This document shows positions 51,731 to 63,586 of a stretch of 64,000 bases of DNA, in pieces. Each line of letters begins with the position of its first letter. Position 1 is the first letter of the stretch. Made by a program: the position numbers and the translations under genes. The notes under the pieces were generated by a model. It worked only from the letters and a program-made list of their open reading frames with translations. It was not told the DNA's origin and did no database searches. This DNA is from Fasciola hepatica (lineage: Eukaryota > Platyhelminthes > Trematoda > Plagiorchiida > Fasciolidae). Location of the stretch: the NCBI GenBank assembly GCA_948099385.1, contig CANUEZ040000196.1, positions 293,001 to 357,000 on the forward strand, given 5' to 3'.

Positions 51731-53005
51731 GGCCTAAGTAAAACCAAGGCATTCCCTTATGAACAATCCCCACACAGATTGCTCATACAATGCAATAGAG
51801 CAGTAGCAGAGTAGATTTGTATAATATGATTCTCCATGCAGCTTGAACACTGAACTGACCATTGAAAAGTATGGAAGCATTGTACAGCTGTTTGATCCGC
51901 TAAGGGAATCATGAGCATTGCACATGGACAGAGCCCATTCAGGGACACGAACAAGGGTTGGGGTGAACGATTGTCAGTCGAACACCCAAAACACAAGGCT
52001 ATACGATATGGGTCTCAAAGCTTTGTTCCACATATACACTACATGACATAGCACAATCCCCAAATCGGCTTCGGCTTTCGCTTTCGCTTTGAACGGTAAC
52101 AACCTAATTCTCGCACACCGATCCAATCCTATGTTCCATCACTCCTCTATTTATGGGCCTAAGTAAAACCAAGGCATTCCCTTATGAACAATCCCCACAC
52201 AGATTGCTCATACAATGCAATAGAGCAGTAGCAGAGTAGATTTGTATAATATGATTCTCCATGCAGCTTGAACACTGAACTGACCATTGAAAAGTATGGA
52301 AGCATTGTACAGCTGTTTGATCCGCTAAGGGAATCATGAGCATTGCACATGGACAGAGCCCATTCAGGGACACGAACAAGGGTTGGGGTGAACGATTGTC
52401 AGTCGAACACCCAAACCACAAGGCTATCCGATATGGGTCTCAACGCTTTGTTCAACATGTACACTACATGATATAGCACAATCCCCAAATTGGCTTTGGC
52501 TTTCGCTTTGGCTTTGAACGGTAACAATCAAATTCTCGCACACCGATCCAATCCTATGTTCCATCACTTCTCTATTTATGGGCCTAAGTAAAACCAAGGC
52601 ATTCCCTTATGAACAATCCCCACACAGATTGCTCATACAATGCAATAGAGCAGTAGCAGAGTAGATTTGTATAATATGATTCTCCATGCAGCTTGAACAC
52701 TGAACTGACCATTGAAAAGTATGGAAGCATTGTACAGCTGTTTGATCCGCTAAGGGAATCATGAGCATTGCACATGGACAGAGCCCATTCAGGGACACGA
52801 ACAAGGGTTGGGGTGAACGATTGTCAGTCGAACACCCAAACCACAAGGCTATCCGATATGGGTCTCAACGCTTTGTTCAACATATACACTACATGATATA
52901 GCACAATCCCCAAATTGGCTTTGGCTTTGGCTTTGGCTTTGAACGGTAACAATCAAATTCTCGCACACCGATCCAATCCTATGTTCCATCACTTCTCTAT
53001 TTATG
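51731..53005 (+). repeat. Three adjacent, very similar 425-bp monomers
   Basis: Starts: 51731, 52156, 52581. All share GAAAAGTATGGAAGCATTG and the CATTCAGGG allele. The tails differ in a stepwise way. 51308 and 51731 share GCTATACGATATGGG with TTCCACATATAC; 52156 and 52581 share GGCTTTGGC and GGTAACAATC. The identical part thus spans three monomers while the tails pair across neighbours, as expected from out-of-register exchange. Confidence 0.93.
52917..52940 (+). repeat. Homogenised hexamer tract (GGCTTT)4
   Basis: In monomer 52581 the degenerate hexamer tract has become four perfect GGCTTT units. The neighbouring monomer 52156 is intermediate (GGCTTT-GGCTTT-CGCTTT-GGCTTT). Confidence 0.9.
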
Positions 53006-55120
53006 GGCCTAAGTAAAACCAAGGCATTCCCTTTTGAACAATCCACACAGATTGCTCATACAATGCAATAGAGCAGTAGCAGAGTAGATTTGTATAATAT
53101 GATTCTCCATGCAGCTTGAACACTGAACTGACCATTGAAAATGATGGAAGCACTGTACAGCTGTTTGATTCGCTAAGGGAATGATGAGCATTGCACATGG
53201 ACAGAGCCCACTCGGAGACACGAACAAGGGTTGGGGTGAACGAATGTCAGTCGAACACCCAAACCACAAGGCTATCCGATATGGGTCTGAACGCTTTGTT
53301 CAACATATACAATACCTGATATAGCGCAATCCCCAAATTGGCTTCGGCTTTCGCTTTCGCTTTGAACGGTAACAACCTAATTCTCGCACACCGATCCAAT
53401 CCTCTGTTCCATCACTTCTCTATTTATGGGCCTAAGTAAAACCAAGGCATTCCCTTTTGAACAATCCACACAGATTGCTCATACAATGCAATAGAGCAGT
53501 AGCAGAGTAGATTTGTATAATATGATTCTCCATGCAGCTTGAACACTGAACTGACCATTGAAAATGATGGAAGCACTGTACAGCTGTTTGATCCGCTAAG
53601 GGAATCATGAGCATTGCACATGGACACAGCCCACACGGGAACACGAACAAGGGTTGGGGTGAACGAATGTCAGTCGAACACCCAAACCACAAGGCTATCC
53701 GATATGGGTCTCAACGCTTTGTTCAACATATACAATACATCATATAGCACAATCCCCAAATTGGCTTCGGCTTTCGCTTTCGCTTCGAACGGTAACAATC
53801 AAATTCTCGCACACCGATCCAATCCTATGTTCCATCACTTCTCTATTTATGGGCCTAAGTAAAACCAAGGCATTCCCTTTTGAACAATCCACACAGATTG
53901 CTCATACAATGCAATAGAGCAGTAGCAGAGTAGATTTGTATAATATGATTCTCCATGCAGCTTGAACACTGAACTGACCATTGAAAATGATGGAAGCACT
54001 GTACAGCTGTTTGATCCGCTAAGGGAATGATGAGCATTGCACATGGACAGAGCCCACTCGGAGACACGAACAAGGGTTGGATGGAACGATTGTCAGTCGA
54101 ACACCCAAACCACAAGGCTATCCGATATGGGTCTGAACGCTTTGTTCAACATATACAATACATGATATAGCACAATCCCCAAATTGGCTTCGGCTTTCGC
54201 TTTCGCTTTGAACGGTAACAACCAAATTCTCGCACACCGATCCAATCCTATGTTCCATCACTTCTCTATTTATGGGCCTAAGTAAAACCAAGGCATTCCC
54301 TTATGAACAATCCACACAGATTGCTCATACAATGCAATAGAGCAGTAGCAGAGTAGATTTGTATAATATGATTCTCCATGCAGCTTGAACACTGAACTGA
54401 CCATTGAAAATGATGGAAGCACTGTACAGCTGTTTGATTCGCTAAGGGAATCATGAGCATTGCACATGGACAGAGCCCACTCGGAGACACGAACAAGGGT
54501 TGGGGTGAACGATTGTCAGTCGAACACCCAAACCACAAGGCTATCCGATATGGGTCTCAACGCTTTGTTCAACATATCCAATACATGATATAGCACAATC
54601 CCCAAATTGGCTTCGGCTTTCGCTTTCGCTTTGAACGGTAACAACCAAATTCTCGCACACCGATCCAATCCTATGTTCCATCACTTCTCTATTTATGGGC
54701 CTAAGTAAAACCAATGCATTCCCTTATGAACAATTCACACAGATTGCTCATACAATGCAATAGAGCAGTAGCAGAGTAGATTTGTATAATATGATTCTTC
54801 ATGCAGCTTGAACACTGAACTGACCATTGAAAATGATGGAAGCACTGTACAGCTGTTTGATTCGCTAAGGGAATCATGAGCATTACACATGGACAGAGCC
54901 CACTCGGAGACACGAACAAGGGTTGGGGTGAACGATTGTCAGTCGAACACCCAAACCACAAGGCTATCCGATATGGGTCTGAACGCTTTGTTCAACATAT
55001 ACAATACATGATATAGCGCAATCCCCAAATTGGATTCGGCTTTCGCTTTCGCTTTGAACGGTAACAACCAAATTCTCGCACACCGATCCAATCCTATGTT
55101 CCATCACTTCTCTATTTATG
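53006..55120 (+). repeat. Five consecutive 423-bp monomers
   Basis: Starts: 53006, 53429, 53852, 54275, 54698. The first three begin CCCTTTTGAAC instead of CCCTTATGAAC. 53006 and 53852, two monomers apart, share GGGAATGATGAGC, a rare change in the normally conserved core. 53006, 54275 and 54698 share TTTGATTCGC. Confidence 0.93.
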
Positions 55121-58100
55121 GGCCTAAGTAAAACCAAGGCATTCCTTTATGAACAATCCCCACACAGATTGCTCATAAAATGCAATAGAGCAGTAGCAGA
55201 GTAGATTTGTATAATATGATTCTCCATGCAGCTTGAACACTGAACTGACCATTGAAAATGATGGAAGCACTGTACAGCTGTTTGATCCGCTAAGGGAATC
55301 ATGAGCATTGCACATGGACAGAGCCCACACGGGAACACGAACAAGGGTTGGGGTGAACGAATGTCAGTCGAACACCCAAACCACAATGATACTGATACCG
55401 GTCTCAAAAGTTTGTTGAACATATACACTACATGATATAGCACAATCCCCAAATTGGCTACGGCTTTCGCTTTCGCTTTGAACGGTAACAACCAAATTAT
55501 CGCACACCGATCCAATCCTATGTTCCATCACTTCTCTATTTATGGGCCCAAGTAAAACCAATGCATTCCCTTATGAACAATCCACACAGATTGCTCATAC
55601 AATGCAATAGAGCAGTAGCAGAGTAGATTTGTATAATATGATTCTCCATGCAGCTTGAACACTGAACTGACTATTGAAAATTATGGAAGAACTGTACAGC
55701 TGTTTGATCCGCTAAGGGAATCATGAACATTGCACATGGACACAGCCCACTCGGAGACACGAACAAGGGTAGGGGTGAACGAATATCAGTCGAACTCCAA
55801 AACCACAAGGCTATCCGATATGTGTCCGAACGCTTTGTTCAACATATACAATACATGATATAGCACAATCCCCAAATTGGCTTCGGCTTTCGCTTTCGCT
55901 TTGAACGGTAACAGTCAAATTCTCGCACACCGATCCAATCCTATGTTCCATCACTTCTCTATTTATGGGCCTAAGTAAAACCAAGGCATTCCCTTATGAA
56001 CAATCCCCACACAGATTGCTCATACAATGCAATAGAGCAGTAGCAGAGTAGATTTGTATAATATGATTCTCCATGCAGCTTGAACACTGAACTGACCATT
56101 GAGAATTATGGAAGCACTGTACAGCTGTTTTATCCGCTAAGGGAATCATGAGCATTGCACATGGACAGAGCCCACACGGGGACACGAACAAGGGTTGGGG
56201 TGAACGAATGTCAGTCGAACACCCGAACCACAATGCTACTGATATCGGTCTCAACGCTTTGTTCAACATATACACTACATGATATAGCACAATCCCCAAA
56301 TTGGCTTCGGCTTTCGCTTTCGCTTTGAACGGTAACAACCAAATTCCCGCACACCGATCCAATCCTATGTTCCATCACTTCTCTATTTATGGGCCTAAGT
56401 AAAACCAAGGCATTCCCTTATGAACAATCCCCACACAGATTGCTCATACAATGCAATAGAGCAGTAGCAGAGTAGATTTGTATAATATGATTCTACATGC
56501 AGCTTGAACACTGAACTGACCAGTGAGATTGATTGAAACACTGTACAGCTGTTTGATCCGCTAAGGGAATCATGAGCATTGCACATGGACAGAGCCCACA
56601 CGGGGACACGAACAAGGGTTGGGGTGAACGATTGTCAGTCGAACACCCAAACCACAATGCTACTGATATCTGTCTCAATGCTTTGTTCAACATACACAAT
56701 ACATGATATAGCACAATCCACAAATTGGCTTTGGCTTTCGCTTTCGCTTTGAACGGTAACAACCAAATTCTCGCACACCGATCCAATCCTATGTTCCATC
56801 ACTTCTCTATTTATGGGCCTAAGTAAAACCAAGGCATTCATTTATGAACAATCCACACACAGATTGCTCATACAATGCAATAGAGCAGTAGCAGAGTAGA
56901 TTTGTATAATATGATTCTCCATGCAGCTTGAACACTGAACTGACCATTGAGAATTATGGAAGCACTGTACAGCTGTTTGATCCGCTAAGGGAATCATGAG
57001 CATTGCACATGGACAGAGCCCATTCAGGGACACGAACAAGGGTTGGAGTGAACGATTGTCAGTCGAACACCCAAACCACAAGGCTATCCGATATGGGTCT
57101 CAACGCTTTGTTCAACATATACACTACATGATATAGCACAATCCCCAAATTGGCTTCGGCTTTCGCTTTCGCTTTGAACGGTAACAACCAAATTCTCGCA
57201 CACCGATCCAATCCTATGTTCCATCACTTCTCTATTTATGGGCCTAAGTAAAACCAAGGCATTCCCTTATGAACAATCCACACACAGATTGCTCATACAA
57301 TGCAATAGAGCAGTAGCAGAGTAGATTTGTATAATATGATTCTCCATGCAGCTTGAACACTGAACTGACCATTGAAAATGATGGAAGCACTGTACAGCTG
57401 TTTGATCCGCTAAGGGAATCATGAGCATTGCACATGGACACAGCCCACACGAGGACACGAACAAGGGTTGGGGTGAACGATTGTCAGTCGAACATCCAAA
57501 CCACAAGGCTATCCGATATGGGTCTCAACGCTTTCTTCAACATATAAACTACAGGATATAACACAATCCCCAAATTGGCTTCGGCTTTCGCTTTCGCTTT
57601 GAACGGTAACAACCTAATTCTCGCACACCGATCCAATCCTATGTTCCATCACTTCTCTATTTATGGGCCTAAGTAAAACCAAGGCATTCCCTTATGAACA
57701 ATCCACACAGATTGCTCATACAATGCAATAGAGCAGTAGCAGAGTAGATTTGTATAATATGATTCTCCATGCAGCTTGAACACTGAACTGACCATTGAAA
57801 ATGATGGAAGCACTGTACAGCTGTTTGATCCGCTAAGGGAATCATGAGCATTGCACATGGACAGAACCCACTCGGAGACACGAACAAGGGTTGGGGTGAA
57901 CGAATGTCAGTCGAACACCCAAACCACAAGGCTATCCGATATCGGTCTCAACGCTTTGTTCAACATATACAATACATGATATAGCACAATCCCCAAATTG
58001 GCTTCGGCTTTCGCTTTCGATTTGAACGGTAACAATCAAATTCTCGCACACCGATCCAATCCTATGTTCCATCAATTCCCTACTTATCGGCTTAATTAAA

Positions 58101-58931
58101 AAAAGGCATTCCTTTATGAACAATCCACACAGATTGCTCATACAATGCAATAGAGCAGTAGCAGAGTAGATTTGTATAATATGATTCTCCATGCAGCTTG
58201 AACACTGAACTGACCATTGAAAATTATGGAAGCACTGTACAGCTGTTTGATCCGCTAAGGGAATCATGAGCATTGCACATGGACAGAGCCCACACGGGGA
58301 CACGAACAAGGGTTGGGGTGAACGAATGTCAGTCGAACACCCGAACCACAATGCTACTGATATCGGTCTCAACGCTTTGTTCAACATATACTATACATGA
58401 TATAGCACAATCCCCAAATTGGCTTCGGCTTTCGTTTTCGCTTTGAACGGTAACAACCAAATTCTCACACACCGATCCAATCCTATGTTCCATCACTTCT
58501 CCAATCATGGGCCTAAGTAAAACCAAGGCATTCCCTTATGAACAATCCACACAGATTGCTCATACAATGCAATAGAGCAGTAGCAGAGTAGATTTGTATA
58601 ATATGATTCTCCATGCAGCTTGAACACTGAACTGACCATTGAGAATTATGGAAGCACTGTACAGCTGTTTGATCCGCTAAGGGAATCATGAGCATTGCAC
58701 ATGGACAGAGGCCACACGGGAACACGAACAAGGGTTGGGGTGAACGATTGTCAGTCGAACACCCAAACCACAATGATACTGATACTGTTCTCAACGCTTT
58801 CTTCAACATATACAATACATGATATAGCACAATCCCCAAATTGGCTTCGGCTTTCGCTTTCGCTTTGAACGGTAACAACCTAATTCTCGCACACCGATCC
58901 AATCCTATGTTCCATCACTTCTCTATTTATG
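55121..58931 (+). repeat. Nine monomers, including the first copy of a five-monomer unit
   Basis: Starts: 55121, 55545, 55968, 56392, 56816, 57241, 57666, 58089, 58510. Several have a tail one base shorter (ATGCTACTGATATCGG or ATGATACTGATAC), giving 424 or 422 bp. 58089 is the shortest monomer (421 bp), having also lost a base at its start (TTAATTAAAAAAAGG). 56392, 57241, 57666 and 58089 recur as 58932, 59355, 59778 and 60201; 56816 has no counterpart in the second copy. Confidence 0.9.
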
Positions 58932-61891
58932 GGCCTAAGTAAAACCAAGGCATTCCCTTATGAACAATCCCCACACAGATTGCTCATACAATGCAATAGA
59001 GCAGTAGCAGAGTAGATTTGTATAATATGATTCTCATGCAGCTTGAACACTGAACTGACCAGTGAGATTGATTGAAACACTGTACAGCTGTTTGATCCGC
59101 TAAGGGAATCATGAGCATTGCACATGGACAGAGCCCACACGGGGACACGAACAAGGGTTGGGGTGAACGATTGTCAGTCGAACACCCAAACCACAATGCT
59201 ACTGATATCTGTCTCAAGGCTTTGTTCAACATACACAATACATGATATAGCGCAATCCACAAATTGGCTTTGGCTTTCGCTTTCGCTTTGAACGGTAACA
59301 ACCAAATTCTCGCACACCGATCCAATCCTATGTTCCATCACTTCTCTATTTATGGGCCTAAGTAAAACCAAGGCATTCCCTTATGAACAATCCACACAGA
59401 TTGCTCATACAATGCAATAGAGCAGTAGCAGAGTAGATTTGTATAATATGATTCTCCATGCAGCTTGAACACTGAACTGACCATTGAAAATGATGGAAGC
59501 ACTGTACAGCTGTTTGATCCGCTAAGGGAATCATGAGCATTGCACATGGACACAGCCCACACGGGGACACGAACAAGGGTTGGGGTGAACGATTGTCAGT
59601 CGAACATCCAAACCACAAGGCTATCCGATATGGGTCTCAACGCTTTCTTCAACATATACACTACATGATATAACACAATCCCCAAATTGGCTTCGGCTTT
59701 CGCTTTGGCTTTGAACGGTAACAACCTAATTCTCGCACACCGATCCAATCCTATGTTCCATCACTTCTCTATTTGTGGGCCTAAGTAAAACCAAGGCATT
59801 CCCTTATGAACAATCCACACAGATTGCTCATACAATGCAATAGAGCAGTAGCAGAGTAGATTTGTATAATATGATTCTCCATGCAGCTTGAACACTGAAC
59901 TGACCATTGAAAATGATGGAAGCAGTGTACAGCTGTGTGATCCGCCAAGGGAATCATGAGCATTGCACATGGACAGAACCCACTCCGAGACACGAACAAG
60001 GGTTGGGGTGAACGAATGTCAGTCGAACACCCAAACCACAAGGCTATCCGATATCGGTCTCAACGCTTTGTTCAACATATACAATACATGATATAGCACA
60101 ATCCCCAAATTGGCTTCGGCTTTCGCTTTCGATTTGAACGGTAACAACCAAATTCTCGCACACCGATCCAATCCTATGTTCCATCAATTCCCTATTTATG
60201 GGCCTAATTAAAAAAAGGCATTCCTTTATGAACAATCCACACAGATTGCTCATACAATGCAATAGAGCAGTAGCAGAGTAGATTTGTATAATATGATTCT
60301 CCATGCAGCTTGAACACTGAACTGACCATTGAAAATTATGGAAGCACTGTACAGCTGTTTGATCCGCTAAGGGAATCATGAGCATTGCACATGGACAGAG
60401 CCCACTCGGAGACACGAACAAGGGTTGGGGTGAACGAATGTCAGTCGAACACCCAAACCACAAGGCTATCCGATATGGGTCTGAACGCTTTGTTCAATAT
60501 ATACAATACATGATATAGCACAATCCCCAAATTGGCTTCGGCTTTCGCTTTCGCTTTGAACGGTAACAACCAAATTCTCGCACACCGATCCAATCCTATG
60601 TTCCACCAATTCTCTATTTATGGGCCTAAGTAAAACCAAGGCATTCCCTTATGAACAATCCACACAGATTGCTCATACAATGCAATGCAGCAGTAGCAGA
60701 GTAGATTTGTATAATATGATTCTCCATGCAGCTTGAACACTGACTTGACCATTGAAAATGATGGAAGCACTGTACAGCTGTTTGATCCGCTAAGGGAATC
60801 ATGAGCATTGCACATGGACAGAACCCACTCGGAGACACGAACAAGGGTTGGGGTGAACGAATGTCAGTCGAACACCCAAACCACAAGGCTATCCGATATC
60901 GGTCTCAACGCTTTGTTCAACATATACAATACATGATATAGCACAATCCATAAAATGGCTTCGGCTTTCGCTTTGTCTTTGAACGGTAACAACCAAATTC
61001 TCGCACACCGATCCAATCCTATGTTCCATCACTTCTCTATTTATGGGCCTAAGTAAAACCAAGGCATTCCCTTATGAACAATTCACACAGATTGCTCATA
61101 CAATGCAATAGAGCAGTAGCAGAGTAGATTTGTATAATATGATTCTCCATGCAGCTTGAACACTGAACTGACCATTGAAAATGATGGAAGCACTGTACAG
61201 CTGTTTGCTCCGCTAAGGGAATCATGAACATTGCACATGGACAGAGCCCACTCGGAGACACGAACAAGGGTTGGGGTGAACGAATGTCAGTCGAACACCC
61301 AAATCACAAGGCTATCCCATATGGGTCTCAACGCTTTGTTCAACAAATACACTACATGATATAGTACAATCCCCAAATTGGCTTTGGCTTTCGCTTTCGC
61401 TTTGAACGGTAACAACCAAATTCTCGCACACCGATCCAATCCTATATTCCATCAATTCCCTATTTATGGGCCTAATTAAAAAAAGGCATTCCCTTATGAA
61501 CAATCCACACAGATTGCTCATACAATGCAATGCAGCAGTAGCAGAGTAGATTTGTATAATATGATTCTCCATGCAGCTTGAACACTGAACTGACCATTGA
61601 AAATGATGGAAGCACTGTACAGCTGTTTGATCCGCTAAGGGAATCATGAGCATTGCACATGGACAGAACCCACTCGGAGACACGAACAAGGGTTGGGGTG
61701 AACGAATGTCAGTCGAACACCCAAACCACAAGGCTATCCCATATGGGTCTCAACGCTTTTGTTCAACTTATACAATACATCATATAGCACAATCCCCAAA
61801 TTGGCTTCGGCTTTCGCTTTCGCTTTGAACGGTAACAACCTAATTCTCGAACACCGATCCAATCCTATGTTCCATCACTTCTCTATTTATG
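58932..61891 (+). repeat. Seven monomers, second and partial third copies of the 55-58 kb unit
   Basis: Starts: 58932, 59355, 59778, 60201, 60623, 61046, 61469. Offsets from the first copy are 2540, 2114, 2112 and 2112 bp. The step from 2540 to 2114 means one monomer was lost or gained. The AATTAAAAAAAGG start marks 58089, 60201 and 61469, and the tail CAATTCCC marks the monomers preceding them. 61469 returns to 423 bp by a compensating inserted T (ACGCTTTTGTTC). Confidence 0.9.
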
Positions 61892-63586
61892 GGCCTAAGT
61901 AAAACCAAGGCATTCCCTTATGAACAATCCCCACACAGATTGCTCATACAATGCAATAGAGCAGTAGCAGAGTAGATTTGTATAATATGATTCTCCATGC
62001 AGCTTGAACACTGAACTGACCATTGAAAATGATGGAAGCACTGTACAGCTGTTTGATCCGCTAAGGGAATCATGAGCATTGCACATGGACAGAACCCAAT
62101 CGGAGACACGAACAAAGGTTGGGGTGAACGAATGTCAGTCGAACACCCAAACCACAACGCTATCCGATATGGGTCTGCACACATTGTTCAACATATACAA
62201 TACATGATATAGCACAATCCGCAAAATGGCTTCGGCTTTCGCTTTGGCTTTGAACGGTAACAACCAAATTCTCGCACAACGATCCAATCCTATGTTCCAT
62301 CACTTCTCTATTTATGGGCCTAAGTAAAACCAAGGCATTCCCTTATGAACAATCCACACAGATTGCTCATACAATGCAATAGAGCAGTAGCAGAGTAGAT
62401 TTGTATAATATGATTCTCCATGCAGCTTGAACACTGAACTGACCATTGAAAATGATGGAAGCACTGTACAGCTGTTTGATCCGCTAAGGGAATCATGAGC
62501 ATTGCACATGGACAGAGCCCATTCGGAGACACGAACAAGGGTTGCAGTGAACGAATGTCAGTCGAACACCCAAACCACAAGGCTATCCGATATGGGTCTC
62601 AACGCTTTGTTCAACATATACAATACATGATAAAGCACAATCCCCAAATTGGCTTCGGCTTTCGCTTTCGCTTTGAATGGTAACAATCAAAATCCCGCAC
62701 ACCGATCCAATCCTATGTTCCATCACTTCTCTATTTATGGGCCTAAGTAAAACCAAGGCATTCCCTTATGAACAATCCACACAGATTGCGCATACAATGC
62801 AATAGAGCAGTAGCAGAGTAGATTTGTATAATATGATTCTCCATGCAGCTTGAACACTGAACTGACCATTGAAAATGATGGAAGCACTGTACAGCTGTTT
62901 GATCCGCCAAGGGAATCATGAGCATTGCACATGGACAGAGCCCACTCGGAGACACGAACCAGGGTTGGGGTGAACGAATGTCAGTCAAACACCCAAACCA
63001 CAAGGCTATCCGATATGGGTCTCAACGCTTTGTTCAACATATACAATACATGATATAGCACAATCCCTAAATTGACTTCGGCTTTCGCTTTGGCTTTGAA
63101 CGGTAACAACCAAATTCTCGCACACCGATCCAATCCTATGTTCCATCACTCCTCTATTTATGGGCCTAAATAAAACCAAGGCATTCCCTTATGAACAATC
63201 CACACACAGATTGCTTATACAATGCAATAGAGCAGTAGCAGAGTAGATTAGTATAATATGATTCTCCATGCAGCTTGAACACTGAACTGACCATTGAAAA
63301 TGATGGAAGCACTGTACAGCTGTTTGATCCGCTAAGGGAATCATGAACATTGCACATGGACAGAGCCCACTCGGAGACATAACAATGGTTGGTTTGAACG
63401 AATGTCAGTCGAACACCCAAACCACAAGGCTATCCGATATGGGTCTCAACGCTTTGTTCAATATATACAATACATGATATAGCACAATCCCCAAATTGGC
63501 TTCGGCTTTCGCTTTCGCTTTGAACGGTAACAACCAAATTCTCGCACACCGATCCAATCCTATGTTCCATCACATCTCTATTTATG
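61892..63586 (+). repeat. Four monomers near the right edge
   Basis: Starts: 61892, 62317, 62740, 63163. 61892 has a private tail (GTCTGCACACATTG). 63163 lost one base (GAGACATAACAATGG), giving 424 bp. All have CGGAGACA-type alleles at offset 206-220. Confidence 0.93.
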
